The notes: generated by a model not told the origin, from the letters alone. 64,000 nucleotides of DNA from an uncultured Eubacteriales bacterium (GCA_900314795.1 OMWP01000004.1:1-64000); one strand, 5' to 3'. Counted from the first letter of the stretch, positions 7,495-16,237 are shown. Translations and numbers: made by a program.

Positions 7495-8970
7495 TTATGC
7501 GGTAGGCGGTTGTACGGGCGGATTCATCCCGCCTAGGGGCTGGGTGTCGTCATCCAACGCCGCCGCCTCATTATAGATCGGGATCGTGATGGTGACGGTG
7601 GTGCCGACCTCGGGCGAGCTTTCGATATCGAGCGAGCCCTTGTGCATTTTGATGATCTCGTCGGCTACCGCCAATCCGATGCCGGAGCCGTTGATCTTCT
7701 GATTCGCCTTATAGAATTTATCCTTGACCTTGGGCAGATCCTCCGGCTTGATGCCGCAGCCGTTGTCGGCGACCACGACCTTGATGGTGTGTTCTTTATA
7801 ATCCTGATAGACCTGTACGCCGATCATACCGCCCTCGGGCGTATACTTGAGCGCGTTGTCGATGACGTTGAGGAATACCTGCTTGAGTCGGTTTTTGTCG
7901 CCGTAGATGATGGGCATCTCTTCGGGATCGTCATATAAGAGGTGCTTGCCCTCGGAGAGGGCACGTTCCTTGAGCATATAGACCGCCTCGTCGATCTCGG
8001 CGAGGATATCCATGCGCGCCATCTGCATGGTCAGTCTGCCGCTTTGGAGCTTGGAGAAGTCGAGCAGCTCCTCGACCAGCGAGGTCAGGCGCGAGCTTTC
8101 CTTGACGATGACGCTCATGCCCTTTTCCAGCGTGATGCGGTCGGGTACGCCATACTGCATGGTTTCCGCCCAGCCTTTGATAGCGGTCAGCGGTGTACGC
8201 AGTTCGTGGGAAACGCGCGAGATAAAGTCATTCTTGAGCTTTTCGTTCGCGTCGAGCTCCTTCGCCATATCATTGATACTGTCGCTGAGTTCACCGATCT
8301 CGTCGTCATACATCTTATCGACCTTGGCGGTGAAATCACCCTGCGCGATCTGCCGCGAGGTCTCGGTCATTTCGCGGACAGGCCGGATGATCGAGCGGAT
8401 GAAATAGTAGCCCGATATCGCGACGACCGAAATGATCAGCAGTCCGACGATGATCGCGAGGATCGTGTAGAGCAGCACCTTGGAATCCGCCTTGCGCAGC
8501 GAGGTGACATAGCGTACCGCGCCAAGCTCGGTACCGCCGGAGCTTTTGATGATCACGGTGACCGCCATGATCTTTTCGCCCGAATCGGAGCGGCCTCTGT
8601 AGCGTCCGATACCGGAGTCGGATGACTGCGCCTGTACATAGTCGGGGAGATTCTCCGCTTCCGCGCCGAATCCTGCGGAGGTCGTGATCACTCTGCCCGA
8701 AGCGTTGAGGATCTGTACCTCCATCTCGTCCTTGTCCGAAAAATCACCGGCATAGGCGGAGGCCTTCTCTTCAAAAGTATCGGCGTTCTCACAAACGCCG
8801 TTAGGGAAAACCGTGTTTAGCTTTTTTGTCTGGTTGAGCAGTTCGTTTTCTACTGTCGAATAACAAAGTGAGTGAACAGCGACGGAGATAAAGATGATCA
8901 ACAAAACGACGATCGCCGATACCACACCAAAGGTGTTGATCAACCATCGTTTACTGATTCCTTTGAACAT
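7495..8970 (-). CDS. Sensor histidine kinase (HAMP, two membrane helices)
   Basis: Membrane sensor that autophosphorylates and passes phosphate to a response regulator, probably the one at 9248-9952. Layout: TM1 (about 11-33), an extracytoplasmic domain of about 130 residues, TM2 (about 165-190), HAMP, the HisKA H-box FISRVSHELRTP with His255, then HATPase_c with the N box NVIDNALKYTPEGG, G1 VVADNGCGI and G2 GSGIGLAV. The tail is proline-rich (GGMNPPVQPPTA). The ATG at 8970 has GGAGGTGA eight bases upstream, which beats the start at 9012. The domain order matches WalK/PhoR-type kinases; the signal is not evident. Confidence 0.92.
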   Translation of the reverse strand: MFKGISKRWLINTFGVVSAIVVLLIIFISVAVHSLCYSTVENELLNQTKKLNTVFPNGVCENADTFEEKASAYAGDFSDKDEMEVQILNASGRVITTSAGFGAEAENLPDYVQAQSSDSGIGRYRGRSDSGEKIMAVTVIIKSSGGTELGAVRYVTSLRKADSKVLLYTILAIIVGLLIISVVAISGYYFIRSIIRPVREMTETSRQIAQGDFTAKVDKMYDDEIGELSDSINDMAKELDANEKLKNDFISRVSHELRTPLTAIKGWAETMQYGVPDRITLEKGMSVIVKESSRLTSLVEELLDFSKLQSGRLTMQMARMDILAEIDEAVYMLKERALSEGKHLLYDDPEEMPIIYGDKNRLKQVFLNVIDNALKYTPEGGMIGVQVYQDYKEHTIKVVVADNGCGIKPEDLPKVKDKFYKANQKINGSGIGLAVADEIIKMHKGSLDIESSPEVGTTVTITIPIYNEAAALDDDTQPLGGMNPPVQPPTA

Positions 8971-9108
8971 CGCTGTCACCTCCTCGTCACGCGTCGTACT
9001 CGCTGATAGCAATTTCGCAGAGGAAATTACTATCGTGCTCGTGTGACGGTTCCTCGTCTCCCCAAAAAGCAGGGGCTTTTCGGGGACCCCAATTATTTTG
9101 ATATTAAA

Positions 9109-9235
9109 ATTGAAAATTGAATAATGAATAATGAAGGTTACTCGCTTCGCTCGATCAATTATTAATCGGGTGAGGGCGCAGCCCTCCCTTTATTCTTCAT
9201 TCTTAATTTTTCAATCTTCAGTATTCATTAGTAAA
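9109..9235. repeat. AT-armed palindromic element, family C copy 1
   Basis: Left arm AAAATTGAAAATTGAATAATGAATAATGAAGG is inverted as the right arm TATTCTTCATTCTTAATTTTTCAATC. Between them is a core TCGCTTCGCTCGAT...AATCGGGTGAGGGC GCA GCCCTC. The copy at 55357-55482 shares the core but has different arms and a compensatory change in the GC stem. It separates the response regulator from the kinase gene. Confidence 0.7.
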
Positions 9236-9247
9236 CCGCGATGCGGT

Positions 9248-9952
9248 TTACACCGTGTCCCACTTATAGCCCAGGCCCCATACGGTAACGATGTACTTGG
9301 GGTTAGAGGGCTCATCCTCGACCTTCATGCGCAGGCGGCGGATGTTAACGTCGACGATCTTTTCTTCGCCGACATACGCCTCACCCCATACGTGATTGAG
9401 GATATCGGTACGGTCGAGCGCTACACCGGGATTAGAGAAGAAGTATTCCATGATCTGGAACTCGACCTGGGTCAGTTCGATCATCTTGCCGTTCTTCATC
9501 AGCGCACGGTTCCTCAGGTTCAGGGTGAAGATACCGCTCTGCAGCTCTTCCTTGAAGTTGTTCTCGCTGCGCTGTTCGGAGAGGGATACTCTGCGATACA
9601 GTGAATCGACGCGTGCGGTCAGCTCAGAGGGAGAGAAGGGCTTGGTGATATAGTCGTCGGCGCCGAGCATCAGACCGGTGACCTTGTCCATCTCCTGTGT
9701 ACGGGCTGACAGCATGATGATGCCGATGCCGGAGTTCTTGTTGCGCAGTTCCTTGCAGACCTGCAGACCGTCGATGCCGGGCATCATGATATCGAGGATG
9801 GCTACGTCAAAGTCGCCGCCTTGTTCCTCGTACTTTTCGAGCGCCATTTCGCCGCAGTCTGCTTCGACTACGTCATAGCCGGCTCTTCTGAGATTGATCA
9901 CCACAAAGTCGCGGATCGCGGCTTCGTCCTCGCATACCAGAATCTTTTTCAT
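9248..9952 (-). CDS. OmpR/PhoB-family response regulator
   Basis: A 234-residue two-domain transcription factor. The receiver domain has the acidic pocket (CEDE), phospho-acceptor Asp54 in VAILDIMMPG, and Lys in ITKPFSPSEL. The C-terminal winged-helix DNA-binding domain ends in the usual NIRRLRMKVEDEP...IVTVWGLGYKW. GGAGGTT lies upstream of the ATG. It precedes the histidine kinase on the same strand, separated by 277 bases that carry a palindromic repeat, so cotranscription may be partly attenuated. The overall similarity is to WalR/YycF-like regulators, but the target genes cannot be read from the sequence. Confidence 0.93.
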   Translation of the reverse strand: MKKILVCEDEAAIRDFVVINLRRAGYDVVEADCGEMALEKYEEQGGDFDVAILDIMMPGIDGLQVCKELRNKNSGIGIIMLSARTQEMDKVTGLMLGADDYITKPFSPSELTARVDSLYRRVSLSEQRSENNFKEELQSGIFTLNLRNRALMKNGKMIELTQVEFQIMEYFFSNPGVALDRTDILNHVWGEAYVGEEKIVDVNIRRLRMKVEDEPSNPKYIVTVWGLGYKWDTV

Positions 9953-10032
9953 AATTTTAACCTCCGTTCAGGATGTAGTTTACAGAATTTAAAATGAGCA
10001 GATATACGTTTCGCTGACGCATATCTGATTAT

Positions 10033-11355
10033 TTATTGTTTGGCAGATGATTTTTCGTTATCCAAGAGCAGCATAAAGCTATTCTTGATATCGTCGTGGG
10101 TAAACGCCGCATCCTCGCTGAGGATGTAGGTGTAGGTGTATTCCGCCGTTTCATGGAGCTTTGCCTGTGCGGTCAAGCTGCTGTCGTAGCTCGACTTTTC
10201 ATAGCGGTAGACGGTCAGCTGTTCTTTGCCCAATACAGGCTCGTTGTTTTTGTAACTGATATGGTACAGCGTCACGGCATTGTCAGCGGAATAGCGGGCG
10301 GTGACGGTTTTGAGCTTATCGGTATCGAACAGCAGCATGAAGTTCAGCTTTTCACATAAGACAGCGTCTTTCTTGAAGGACAGACTCATCTGTTCGGGGT
10401 CATAGTCGTTCCAGCGCGCTACGTTACATACGGTGGATGTGTCCTCGTCCTTGGCGTGATCCATCACGGAGCTCAACGGGATATTGAGCGCGCCGTCGCC
10501 GTCGATATCCAGGCAGGTGACGGCGGATGTGCGGATGCTTTGTTTATAGTTACTGTTGATGTACAGCGGGTTGACCAGGAGCTTGGCGGCGGAATCGTAG
10601 TAGATGAGCTGGGTCGAATATTCGCCCTCGCCGAGCTTTCCGTCGGCGGCTGCTCCGAAAAGCTCGCCGCTGAGCTTGCCGAATTGCAGACCGGAGTAAG
10701 AAATGACACGGGGGTCGATCTCGCAGGATGATTTTTCACCGAACCCCTTTTCGCCGAGGGTCAGCAGTCTCGCTTTTGCGGAATGGTTGCTGTCGGGTGC
10801 CATCATCAGCAGGATGTCGGTCGATGAATCTTTATCAAAATCGCCGGTGACGTAATTGATGAAGCCTTCTTCGGTATTCGATTCGGCGACGCCGTCAGCG
10901 GTCAGGAATACTTGCAGCGCGGCGTTGGAAGTGCCGATATCAAAGCTTAATAAGAGCTCTTCTCTGCCGTCGCCGTCAAAGTCATAAAAGTTCAGTTCGG
11001 AAACATCGGAGGAATAAAGATCCGCGCTTCCGTATAGTTGAAAGGAATCGTCCTGCTGCTTTGCGATCAAAACGCGGGACGTTTTGTCGGCAGCGGCATA
11101 CAGCGCGACTGCTTCTTCAACGCCGTCGTTATCGATATCGTGCAGGAACATGCCGGTCTTATTGGAGCCGGCGGTGGGGTAGATCAGCGTATAGCTGCCC
11201 TTGGCGTCACTTTCGATCAGGCGCTGAACGTCGGCACGGATGCCCGAGGCTCTGGGCGGAGTGAGGATCTCGGATTTACCGAGGCTCAAAGAGGTACAGC
11301 CCGATAAGAGCAGCGCCGCGATGATGACGGCGGCTAAGATACGCTGTAGCCTCAT
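10033..11355 (-). CDS. Lipoprotein with FG-GAP/VCBS-like calcium repeats
   Basis: A 440-residue secreted lipoprotein. The signal peptide ends in the lipobox LLSGC (Cys about 20). At least four Asp-rich loops of calcium-binding type follow: DIDNDGVEE, DFDGDGREE, DFDKDSSTD and DIDGDGALN. These are spaced as in FG-GAP/VCBS beta-propeller repeats. AAGGAGG lies before the ATG. It sits between trmB and the response regulator on the same strand. A role as a cell-surface protein is clear, but no ligand can be assigned. Confidence 0.75.
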   Translation of the reverse strand: MRLQRILAAVIIAALLLSGCTSLSLGKSEILTPPRASGIRADVQRLIESDAKGSYTLIYPTAGSNKTGMFLHDIDNDGVEEAVALYAAADKTSRVLIAKQQDDSFQLYGSADLYSSDVSELNFYDFDGDGREELLLSFDIGTSNAALQVFLTADGVAESNTEEGFINYVTGDFDKDSSTDILLMMAPDSNHSAKARLLTLGEKGFGEKSSCEIDPRVISYSGLQFGKLSGELFGAAADGKLGEGEYSTQLIYYDSAAKLLVNPLYINSNYKQSIRTSAVTCLDIDGDGALNIPLSSVMDHAKDEDTSTVCNVARWNDYDPEQMSLSFKKDAVLCEKLNFMLLFDTDKLKTVTARYSADNAVTLYHISYKNNEPVLGKEQLTVYRYEKSSYDSSLTAQAKLHETAEYTYTYILSEDAAFTHDDIKNSFMLLLDNEKSSAKQ

Positions 11356-11417
11356 ATTCCGTTTGCCTCCTTATCGATTGATGCGTGTTATGATTTGACG
11401 ATCATACGCCGGATGAG

Positions 11418-12071
11418 TTACACCGTTGCTTCGAGATATTTGATCGGGATGCCCTCGTCGGAAAACATCTTCTCGTGCTCGGTCATGATATTGTTTTTGA
11501 CCTCGCTGTGGTGCAGATCGCGTGTGATATAGCGGATGGTGTACTCCGCTTCGTTGAAATAGCCGATGCTCTCCTCGAACAACTCGTCGTCATCGGTCTT
11601 GAAGTAGATCACCGCGTTTGTTGTGAGGAATTCGCGGTACATCCTGAGCTTTTTCGGATAGGTCAGACGGCGCTTTTTGTGTTTTTCACGCGGCCAGGGA
11701 TTGCAGAAGTTGATGTACATCACCGCAATGTGATCCTCCGCGGAAAACGCCTTGTCGATCTGCTCGACGTTACAGCGCACCAGCGCGATGTTGTCGGGGG
11801 ATCTGTCTGACTCTGAGAAGATCCGCTCGACATTGCGCCTGCCCACGCCCAGCATATCGCTCTTGATATCCAGCGCGATGAAGTTTTTGTCGGGGTTTTG
11901 TATTGCCTTTTCGGCGGAGAAGGTGCATTTGCCGCAGCCGATCTCCAGCTCGATCGGTTTGTCGTTGCCGAAGAATTCCTTCCAGCGGCCGCGGTATTGT
12001 TCGGGCTCGTTGGTATAGTAGCGACATGCGGCGAGCTCCGGCTCCGCCCATTTCTTTTTTCTGATTCTCAT
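11418..12071 (-). CDS. trmB: tRNA (guanine46-N7)-methyltransferase
   Basis: SAM-dependent enzyme that makes m7G46 in the variable loop of many tRNAs. The SAM site PIELEIGCGKCTF and the family motif FCNPWPREKHKKRRL (residues near 120-135) are clear. I chose the ATG at 12071 because MRIRKKKWAEPEL is the usual N-terminus. An in-frame start at 12128 is possible, and neither has a strong ribosome site. On the same strand it precedes the FG-GAP lipoprotein by 62 bases. Confidence 0.92.
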   Translation of the reverse strand: MRIRKKKWAEPELAACRYYTNEPEQYRGRWKEFFGNDKPIELEIGCGKCTFSAEKAIQNPDKNFIALDIKSDMLGVGRRNVERIFSESDRSPDNIALVRCNVEQIDKAFSAEDHIAVMYINFCNPWPREKHKKRRLTYPKKLRMYREFLTTNAVIYFKTDDDELFEESIGYFNEAEYTIRYITRDLHHSEVKNNIMTEHEKMFSDEGIPIKYLEATV

Positions 12072-12287
12072 AAAGATATGAATTTCCGTTTCTGCGACAG
12101 CGTCGGAAGGGCGCTTTGTTGCCCGCAAAATCCCATACTATCACATGATATAGTTATATACACTACAACATTATAACAAATGGTTGTGGTTTTTGCAATT
12201 GTTTTTTACATATATATGGCAGATTTTTTATCTTTTTCGCTCAAAATTTACAGTTTGTTAATCTTGAATACAAAATCCCCTTCTTTA

Positions 12288-12444
12288 TACTGATTTCTAA
12301 TAAAACCCTTTAACATCTATTGAGTGAAATTCCGTATAGCTTCGTTGTCGTCCTTGATAGGCGCCAGCCTATCGGCGTCCTTCGCCTCGCTCTGCGAAAA
12401 TTCCCTTTCAATATCTTATTAAAGCGTTTTATCAGAAATCAGTA
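12288..12444. repeat. MITE-like element, family B copy 1
   Basis: Terminal inverted repeats of about 25 bases (TACTGATTTCTAATAAAACC at the left, GGTTTTATCAGAAATCAGTA-like inverted at the right) differ at two positions. The core, on the minus strand, contains GGCGAAGGACGCC and the perfect hairpin GATAGGC-TGGC-GCCTATC, then CAAGGACGACAACGAAG. The second copy at 50715-50880 lies in the opposite orientation. No transposase is encoded. Confidence 0.75.
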
Positions 12445-12452
12445 CTATGCTC

Positions 12453-12490
12453 CAAAAAATAAAAGCGCTTTCATCAAGAAAACGCTTTTT
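12453..12490 (-). terminator. Terminator of the glycosyltransferase operon
   Basis: On the minus strand AAAAGCG pairs with CGCTTTT and a run of T follows (ATTTTTT). A second perfect hairpin, GAAGTGACC/GGTCACTTC at 12509-12536, overlaps the stop codon of the glycosyltransferase gene just before it. Confidence 0.65.
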
Positions 12491-12529
12491 GTGTATGGAT
12501 GGAATCATGAAGTGACCGTTAAAATAGGG

Positions 12530-14101
12530 TCACTTCGCTTTTGTACGGCGGTGTTCGGCAAAACGCTCCGCCAGTTTTAAAGTGCCGTCGGTCGCGATCA
12601 GCAGGTATAGCGGGGTGAAATTATACGGATAACGCGCGTTGGTCTCCCATATCAGGAAGAACAGGAACATCCCGAATACCGCGATCCGGAACAGGGTGGT
12701 GATATCGCGTTTATGCTGTTTCCATGCGCGCTTTGCCGCATATGCCATGATGAACAGCAAAAAGAGCTGGAACCCGCAGCTGTAGGCGTAGAAAGCCGGG
12801 TGGAATCGCCCCTCATATAACACCAGACTGTGCAGGGCGCAGCGCTCTTGATAATCCTCCAGATAGTTGGCGATATAGTAGGTGCCGTCCATGTGTGTCC
12901 ACACGGCTTTGATGCCGACATGCAGGACGGTGCCCCAAAAGCCTTTTTGCGCAAAGCGGCGTTGGATCTCCTCGAGATTCGCCTGCTTCTTTGCTTCGAT
13001 CCCCTCATATTCGTAGGTGTAGTGGTTGTCCTCCAGCGTATACGCACCGTAGTCGTTCAGCCCGATCATCAGCCAGTGTGTATAGGGGTACTGCCAGCGC
13101 TGTGACACATCCTCGGGGATGATGTTCGAGGCTTTGACGATACCTGTGTATGATGCGAGCAGGATCACAAAGCTCAGCAGGAATGCCGCGGTCGTTTTCA
13201 GACAGCGCTTGAAGCCGTATTGTAGCAGCAGATAGATGATGAATGCCGGGATCAGGATGATCAGGCTGCCCTTGATCTTGAAGCCGATACAGCAGAGGGC
13301 GCCGCATAAAAGCAGCAGGAGCAGCTTCTTTTTGCCGCTGCTTTGGATCGCCGCGACAAAGGCATAGACCGTGCCGACGGTGAACGGGATCGAGAAGGAA
13401 TCGGTGTAAAAATAAGGCGCAAAGGTGTAGTACGGCGCGAACAACAGACATAATAACAGCGTCAACAGCGCCTTTCGCTCGCCGAAGATCCTGCGCGATA
13501 ACAGCACCGTCAGCAGGACGGCAAGGTTGATGCACAGCACGTTGAATACGATGATCGGCGCGCGGGAAAAGCTCCCTGTGACCAGATAAGTGACCTTGTA
13601 AAACAGTGTGACGATCAGCAGATACGGCAGGTTGTTCCGGTACCGCACGATGTAAAAATCGTTGTAGCCGTCACGGATGCAGTCAAAGGAGTTTTCGGTG
13701 ACGATCTTTTGCGCGTAGGTGTCGATGCGCGATACGTCGGTGATCGGATTCATCCGCAGCAAGTACGCACAGGTCAGCTGTACCGCCAGCATGAGGACGA
13801 CCGCCGTGATCACCGTTGTGAGGAATGATGGTTTGAAGCGGGCGTTCAGTTGCCCTGAGCGCAGACGATGAGCGCACAAAACGAATATCGCCGTCAATCC
13901 GGCAAAGCACAGCAGGATCGATGTGTGCTGCAGGAAGACGCTCAAAAACGGCGCCGGCGTGCCCTCACCCGTTTCACCGAAAACGGATACCAAAAAGTAT
14001 CCGATGACCGCCACCAAAGCGAACAGCACGATGAATGTCCAAAAAAAGCCGGCGTTGAACAGATCCGTCAGCTTTTTTGATATTTTTCTCTCTTTTTCCA
14101 T
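12530..14101 (-). CDS. Multi-pass membrane glycosyltransferase-like protein
   Basis: A 523-residue protein with about 11-12 hydrophobic helices, and Asp/Arg in the first external loop (NPITDVSRIDTYAQ), resembling GT-C fold enzymes such as ArnT/PMT-like family 39/83 transferases, which use lipid-linked sugars. A large external loop near the end carries YAYEYEGIEAK-like hydrophilic sequence. No strong ribosome site precedes the ATG, which fits read-through from nif3 18 bases upstream. It is the last gene of the DUF1858-trmK-nif3 run. The donor and acceptor are unknown, and assignment to a precise family is tentative. Confidence 0.65.
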   Translation of the reverse strand: MEKERKISKKLTDLFNAGFFWTFIVLFALVAVIGYFLVSVFGETGEGTPAPFLSVFLQHTSILLCFAGLTAIFVLCAHRLRSGQLNARFKPSFLTTVITAVVLMLAVQLTCAYLLRMNPITDVSRIDTYAQKIVTENSFDCIRDGYNDFYIVRYRNNLPYLLIVTLFYKVTYLVTGSFSRAPIIVFNVLCINLAVLLTVLLSRRIFGERKALLTLLLCLLFAPYYTFAPYFYTDSFSIPFTVGTVYAFVAAIQSSGKKKLLLLLLCGALCCIGFKIKGSLIILIPAFIIYLLLQYGFKRCLKTTAAFLLSFVILLASYTGIVKASNIIPEDVSQRWQYPYTHWLMIGLNDYGAYTLEDNHYTYEYEGIEAKKQANLEEIQRRFAQKGFWGTVLHVGIKAVWTHMDGTYYIANYLEDYQERCALHSLVLYEGRFHPAFYAYSCGFQLFLLFIMAYAAKRAWKQHKRDITTLFRIAVFGMFLFFLIWETNARYPYNFTPLYLLIATDGTLKLAERFAEHRRTKAK

Positions 14102-14119
14102 TATCTCAGAAACTTTGTA

Positions 14120-14863
14120 TCAGACCGCGAGATAGGGGCAAACGCTCTTTTCGCTGATGATGAATTCGACATCGGGGAACTCCGCTGAGAACAGGTCTTT
14201 CAGCGGCGCGATCACGACATCCTCGGTCGAAAAATGCCCCGCGTCAAATGCGGCGATATGATGTTGTTTTGCGTACAGGTATTGGTGGTGCTTCAGCTCG
14301 CCGGTCACAAAGGCGTCAAAGCCGTATTTGGAGGCAAGCTCCACGCCCTCGCCGCCGCCTCCGGAGGATACCGCCACGCGGGTGACCGTACCCTCGGTGA
14401 ATCGTACCGACGGCGCGTGAAGTTGATATTTGATGAAACCGGCAAAGGTCTGTGCGTTATAACGTCGGTGAAAATCCCCGACCAGCAGGAAATCGTCGGG
14501 ATAGAGAGTGGTGTTAGTCAGTCCCAAAGCCGCTCCCAAAGCGGTGTTCACGCCCTGCTCGGCACGGTCGAGATCGGTGTGCAGGCACAGCGCCGCGATG
14601 TCATATTTTGCGAGCAGATACGCCGCGTGATCGGGGGCGAGGGTATGCAGGGGAGAGAAGATGACAGGGTGGTGACTGACGATCAGCCCGGCGCCCTTTT
14701 GATGTGCTTCTTCGACGATCTCGGGGGTGATGTCGAGTGCGAGCAGAACACGGTCAGCCTCCCACTCGGGTGAGCCGACCAGCAACCCGACGTTGTCCCA
14801 CTCCGCCGCTGTTTCAAACGGCGCGATCTGTTGCGCGAACGCGACGATATTACTCAGCTTCAT
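14120..14863 (-). CDS. Nif3-like dinuclear metal center protein
   Basis: A 247-residue protein of the Nif3/YbgI family, which forms hexameric rings with a dinuclear metal site. Metal ligands are visible in SHHPVIF (His-His) and LHTDLDRAEQGVN, and late in the protein in FDAGHFSTEDVV (His and Glu). It overlaps the end of trmK by 14 bases, an arrangement very common in Firmicutes. The biochemical role is unsettled; GTP cyclohydrolase-like activity has been proposed for relatives. Confidence 0.88.
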   Translation of the reverse strand: MKLSNIVAFAQQIAPFETAAEWDNVGLLVGSPEWEADRVLLALDITPEIVEEAHQKGAGLIVSHHPVIFSPLHTLAPDHAAYLLAKYDIAALCLHTDLDRAEQGVNTALGAALGLTNTTLYPDDFLLVGDFHRRYNAQTFAGFIKYQLHAPSVRFTEGTVTRVAVSSGGGGEGVELASKYGFDAFVTGELKHHQYLYAKQHHIAAFDAGHFSTEDVVIAPLKDLFSAEFPDVEFIISEKSVCPYLAV

Positions 14864-15512
14864 AAAGCGCCTCCTCTAATTGTTGTACGACAGGCAACAG
14901 CGACGGGTCGCCCTTGCTTTTGTTGCGCAGATTTTGCAGACTGCGGCTGAGAAATCCGCGGCTGTTTTCCTCGTGCAAATCGAGTTTTCCGACAAGAGCG
15001 GTGTAAGGATCACAGGCGGTTTTGTCACCCGTAAATTGCGCTGACAGGACGGTGTAATATTTGCCGTCGTCGCGGACAGCCGCTTGTTGAATGATAGCAA
15101 AGCCGTTTACAACCAGCCATCGGATCAGGTCGTCGTGGTGGGTCATCGGCTGGAGCACAAGGTGCTTTTTTCCGTCCTTCACCCACGGCGCGGCAGTCAG
15201 GATGTCGCGGATCAGTTCGCCGCCCATACCGGCGATCACGATGTCGTCCGCCTCGTCGGGCGACACTTCTTTCAGCCCATCCGACAAACGCGTTTGTATT
15301 TTTTTTGATAATCCGAACCTTGCAATGTTTTCCTGTGCCGATCGCAGAGGAAGGGGGTTGATGTCGCACGCGAGCGCCGAGGGGATCTTGCCGCTTTGAC
15401 ACAGCGCGATCGGCAGATAGCCGTGATCTGTCCCGATATCCGCAAGGCGGCTGCCCTCGCGCACATAATCGGCGCAAAGCGACAGCCGCCCATGGGGTTT
15501 GAGTATTGACAT
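14850..15512 (-). CDS. trmK: tRNA (adenine22-N1)-methyltransferase
   Basis: Makes m1A22 in the D-loop of tRNAs, mainly those for Ser, Tyr and related tRNAs in Firmicutes. The Rossmann SAM motif LADIGTDHGYLPIAL is near residue 25, and IAGMGGELIRDIL near residue 85 matches the TrmK family (formerly YqfN). The C-terminal part is a coiled-coil-like helical region. The start ATG shares one base with the stop of the DUF1858 gene (TAATG), and its end overlaps nif3, so the three are tightly coupled. Confidence 0.9.
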   Translation of the reverse strand: MSILKPHGRLSLCADYVREGSRLADIGTDHGYLPIALCQSGKIPSALACDINPLPLRSAQENIARFGLSKKIQTRLSDGLKEVSPDEADDIVIAGMGGELIRDILTAAPWVKDGKKHLVLQPMTHHDDLIRWLVVNGFAIIQQAAVRDDGKYYTVLSAQFTGDKTACDPYTALVGKLDLHEENSRGFLSRSLQNLRNKSKGDPSLLPVVQQLEEALYEAE

Positions 15513-15706
15513 TATGCGCCGACAGCCTTGTTCAGCGCTTCGACGAGCTTATCGGCGTCGGCGCCGTGTACCATGCACGCTTCCTCGATGCTCTCGCCGC
15601 GGGACGCGGGACAGCCCAGGCAGTGCATACCCATCTGCAAAAACAGCGGAGCGGTAGACGGATATTTGTCCAGAACGTCGCCGATGATAGCGTCTTTTGT
15701 GATCAT
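15512..15706 (-). CDS. DUF1858 domain protein
   Basis: A 64-residue single-domain protein. It starts ITKDAIIGDVLDKYPSTAP and carries the CxxC pair in MGMHCLGCPASRGESIEEAC with a third cysteine downstream, which is the hybrid-cluster-associated DUF1858 signature. The cysteines could bind a metal or take part in redox. A perfect GGAGGTAA stands before the ATG at 15706, which rules out the upstream in-frame start. It is the first gene of the trmK-nif3 group. Confidence 0.82.
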   Translation of the reverse strand: MITKDAIIGDVLDKYPSTAPLFLQMGMHCLGCPASRGESIEEACMVHGADADKLVEALNKAVGA

Positions 15707-15724
15707 AGTATTACCTCCAAAAAA

Positions 15725-15763
15725 GTCATTGCGAGGCACTTTTGTGCCGTGGCAATCTCAACC
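15725..15763. repeat. CATTGCGA...GGCAATCTCAACC palindrome, family D
   Basis: GTCATTGCGAGGCAC is inverted as GTGCCGTGGCAATCTC, with TTTT between and the tail AACC. It lies just upstream of the DUF1858 gene. Further family members are at 27211-27262, 29032-29083, 32457-32507 and 37081-37126 (inverted). Confidence 0.65.
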
Positions 15764-15893
15764 TAAGTCAATCGTCATTGTGAGAAACCGAGCCGGAGAA
15801 TTGCCGCCGCAAATCAAATATAGTCTGTACATTGACAAGCCGATTATAACACACCGATCACAAAAATACAATAGTTCGTTTGGTGTGAATACA

Positions 15894-15923
15894 GAAAAAC
15901 AGCGTTCCGAAAAGGAACGCTGT
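15894..15923 (-). terminator. Terminator of the zinc-ribbon gene
   Basis: Perfect stem ACAGCGTTCC/GGAACGCTGT with a four-base loop. On the minus strand it is followed by TTTTT (15899-15895), 18 bases past the stop of the zinc-ribbon gene. Confidence 0.8.
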
Positions 15924-15940
15924 AAGCAATTATTCATCTA

Positions 15941-16237
15941 TTATTCAGCTTGTGCCGCTTCTTCGGCTTCTTTGCGCTTTGCAAAGCATTCGCTGCAATA
16001 GTAATCCTTGCCTTCCATCGGCTTAAATGGGATCTTTGCTTCGCCGCCACAGTCTGCACACACGGTTGTGTGCATCTCACGATTAGCCCTGATTGCATTC
16101 TTGCGAGCGATTCGGCAGTCCTTGCAGCGTTGGGGTTCGTTGACGAAACCTTTCTCTGCGTAGAACTCCTGCTCGCCGGCTGTGAATACGAACTCGTTTC
16201 CACAGTCCTTGCAACGGAGAATCTTGTCTTCGTACAT
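15941..16237 (-). CDS. Zinc-ribbon protein with two CxxC pairs of ribbons
   Basis: A 98-residue protein with two zinc ribbons. The N-terminal half (LRCKDCGNEFVFTAGEQEFY then QRCKDCRIARK) matches the probable zinc-ribbon family zf_Tbcl. The C-terminal half has CADCGGEAKIPFKP then YYCSECF. Each ribbon offers four cysteines. The tail is acidic and Ala-rich. ATG at 16237 is chosen for the GAGGTA before it. A nucleic-acid-binding role is plausible from the fold but unproven. It follows the sigma factor gene on the same strand. Confidence 0.82.
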   Translation of the reverse strand: MYEDKILRCKDCGNEFVFTAGEQEFYAEKGFVNEPQRCKDCRIARKNAIRANREMHTTVCADCGGEAKIPFKPMEGKDYYCSECFAKRKEAEEAAQAE

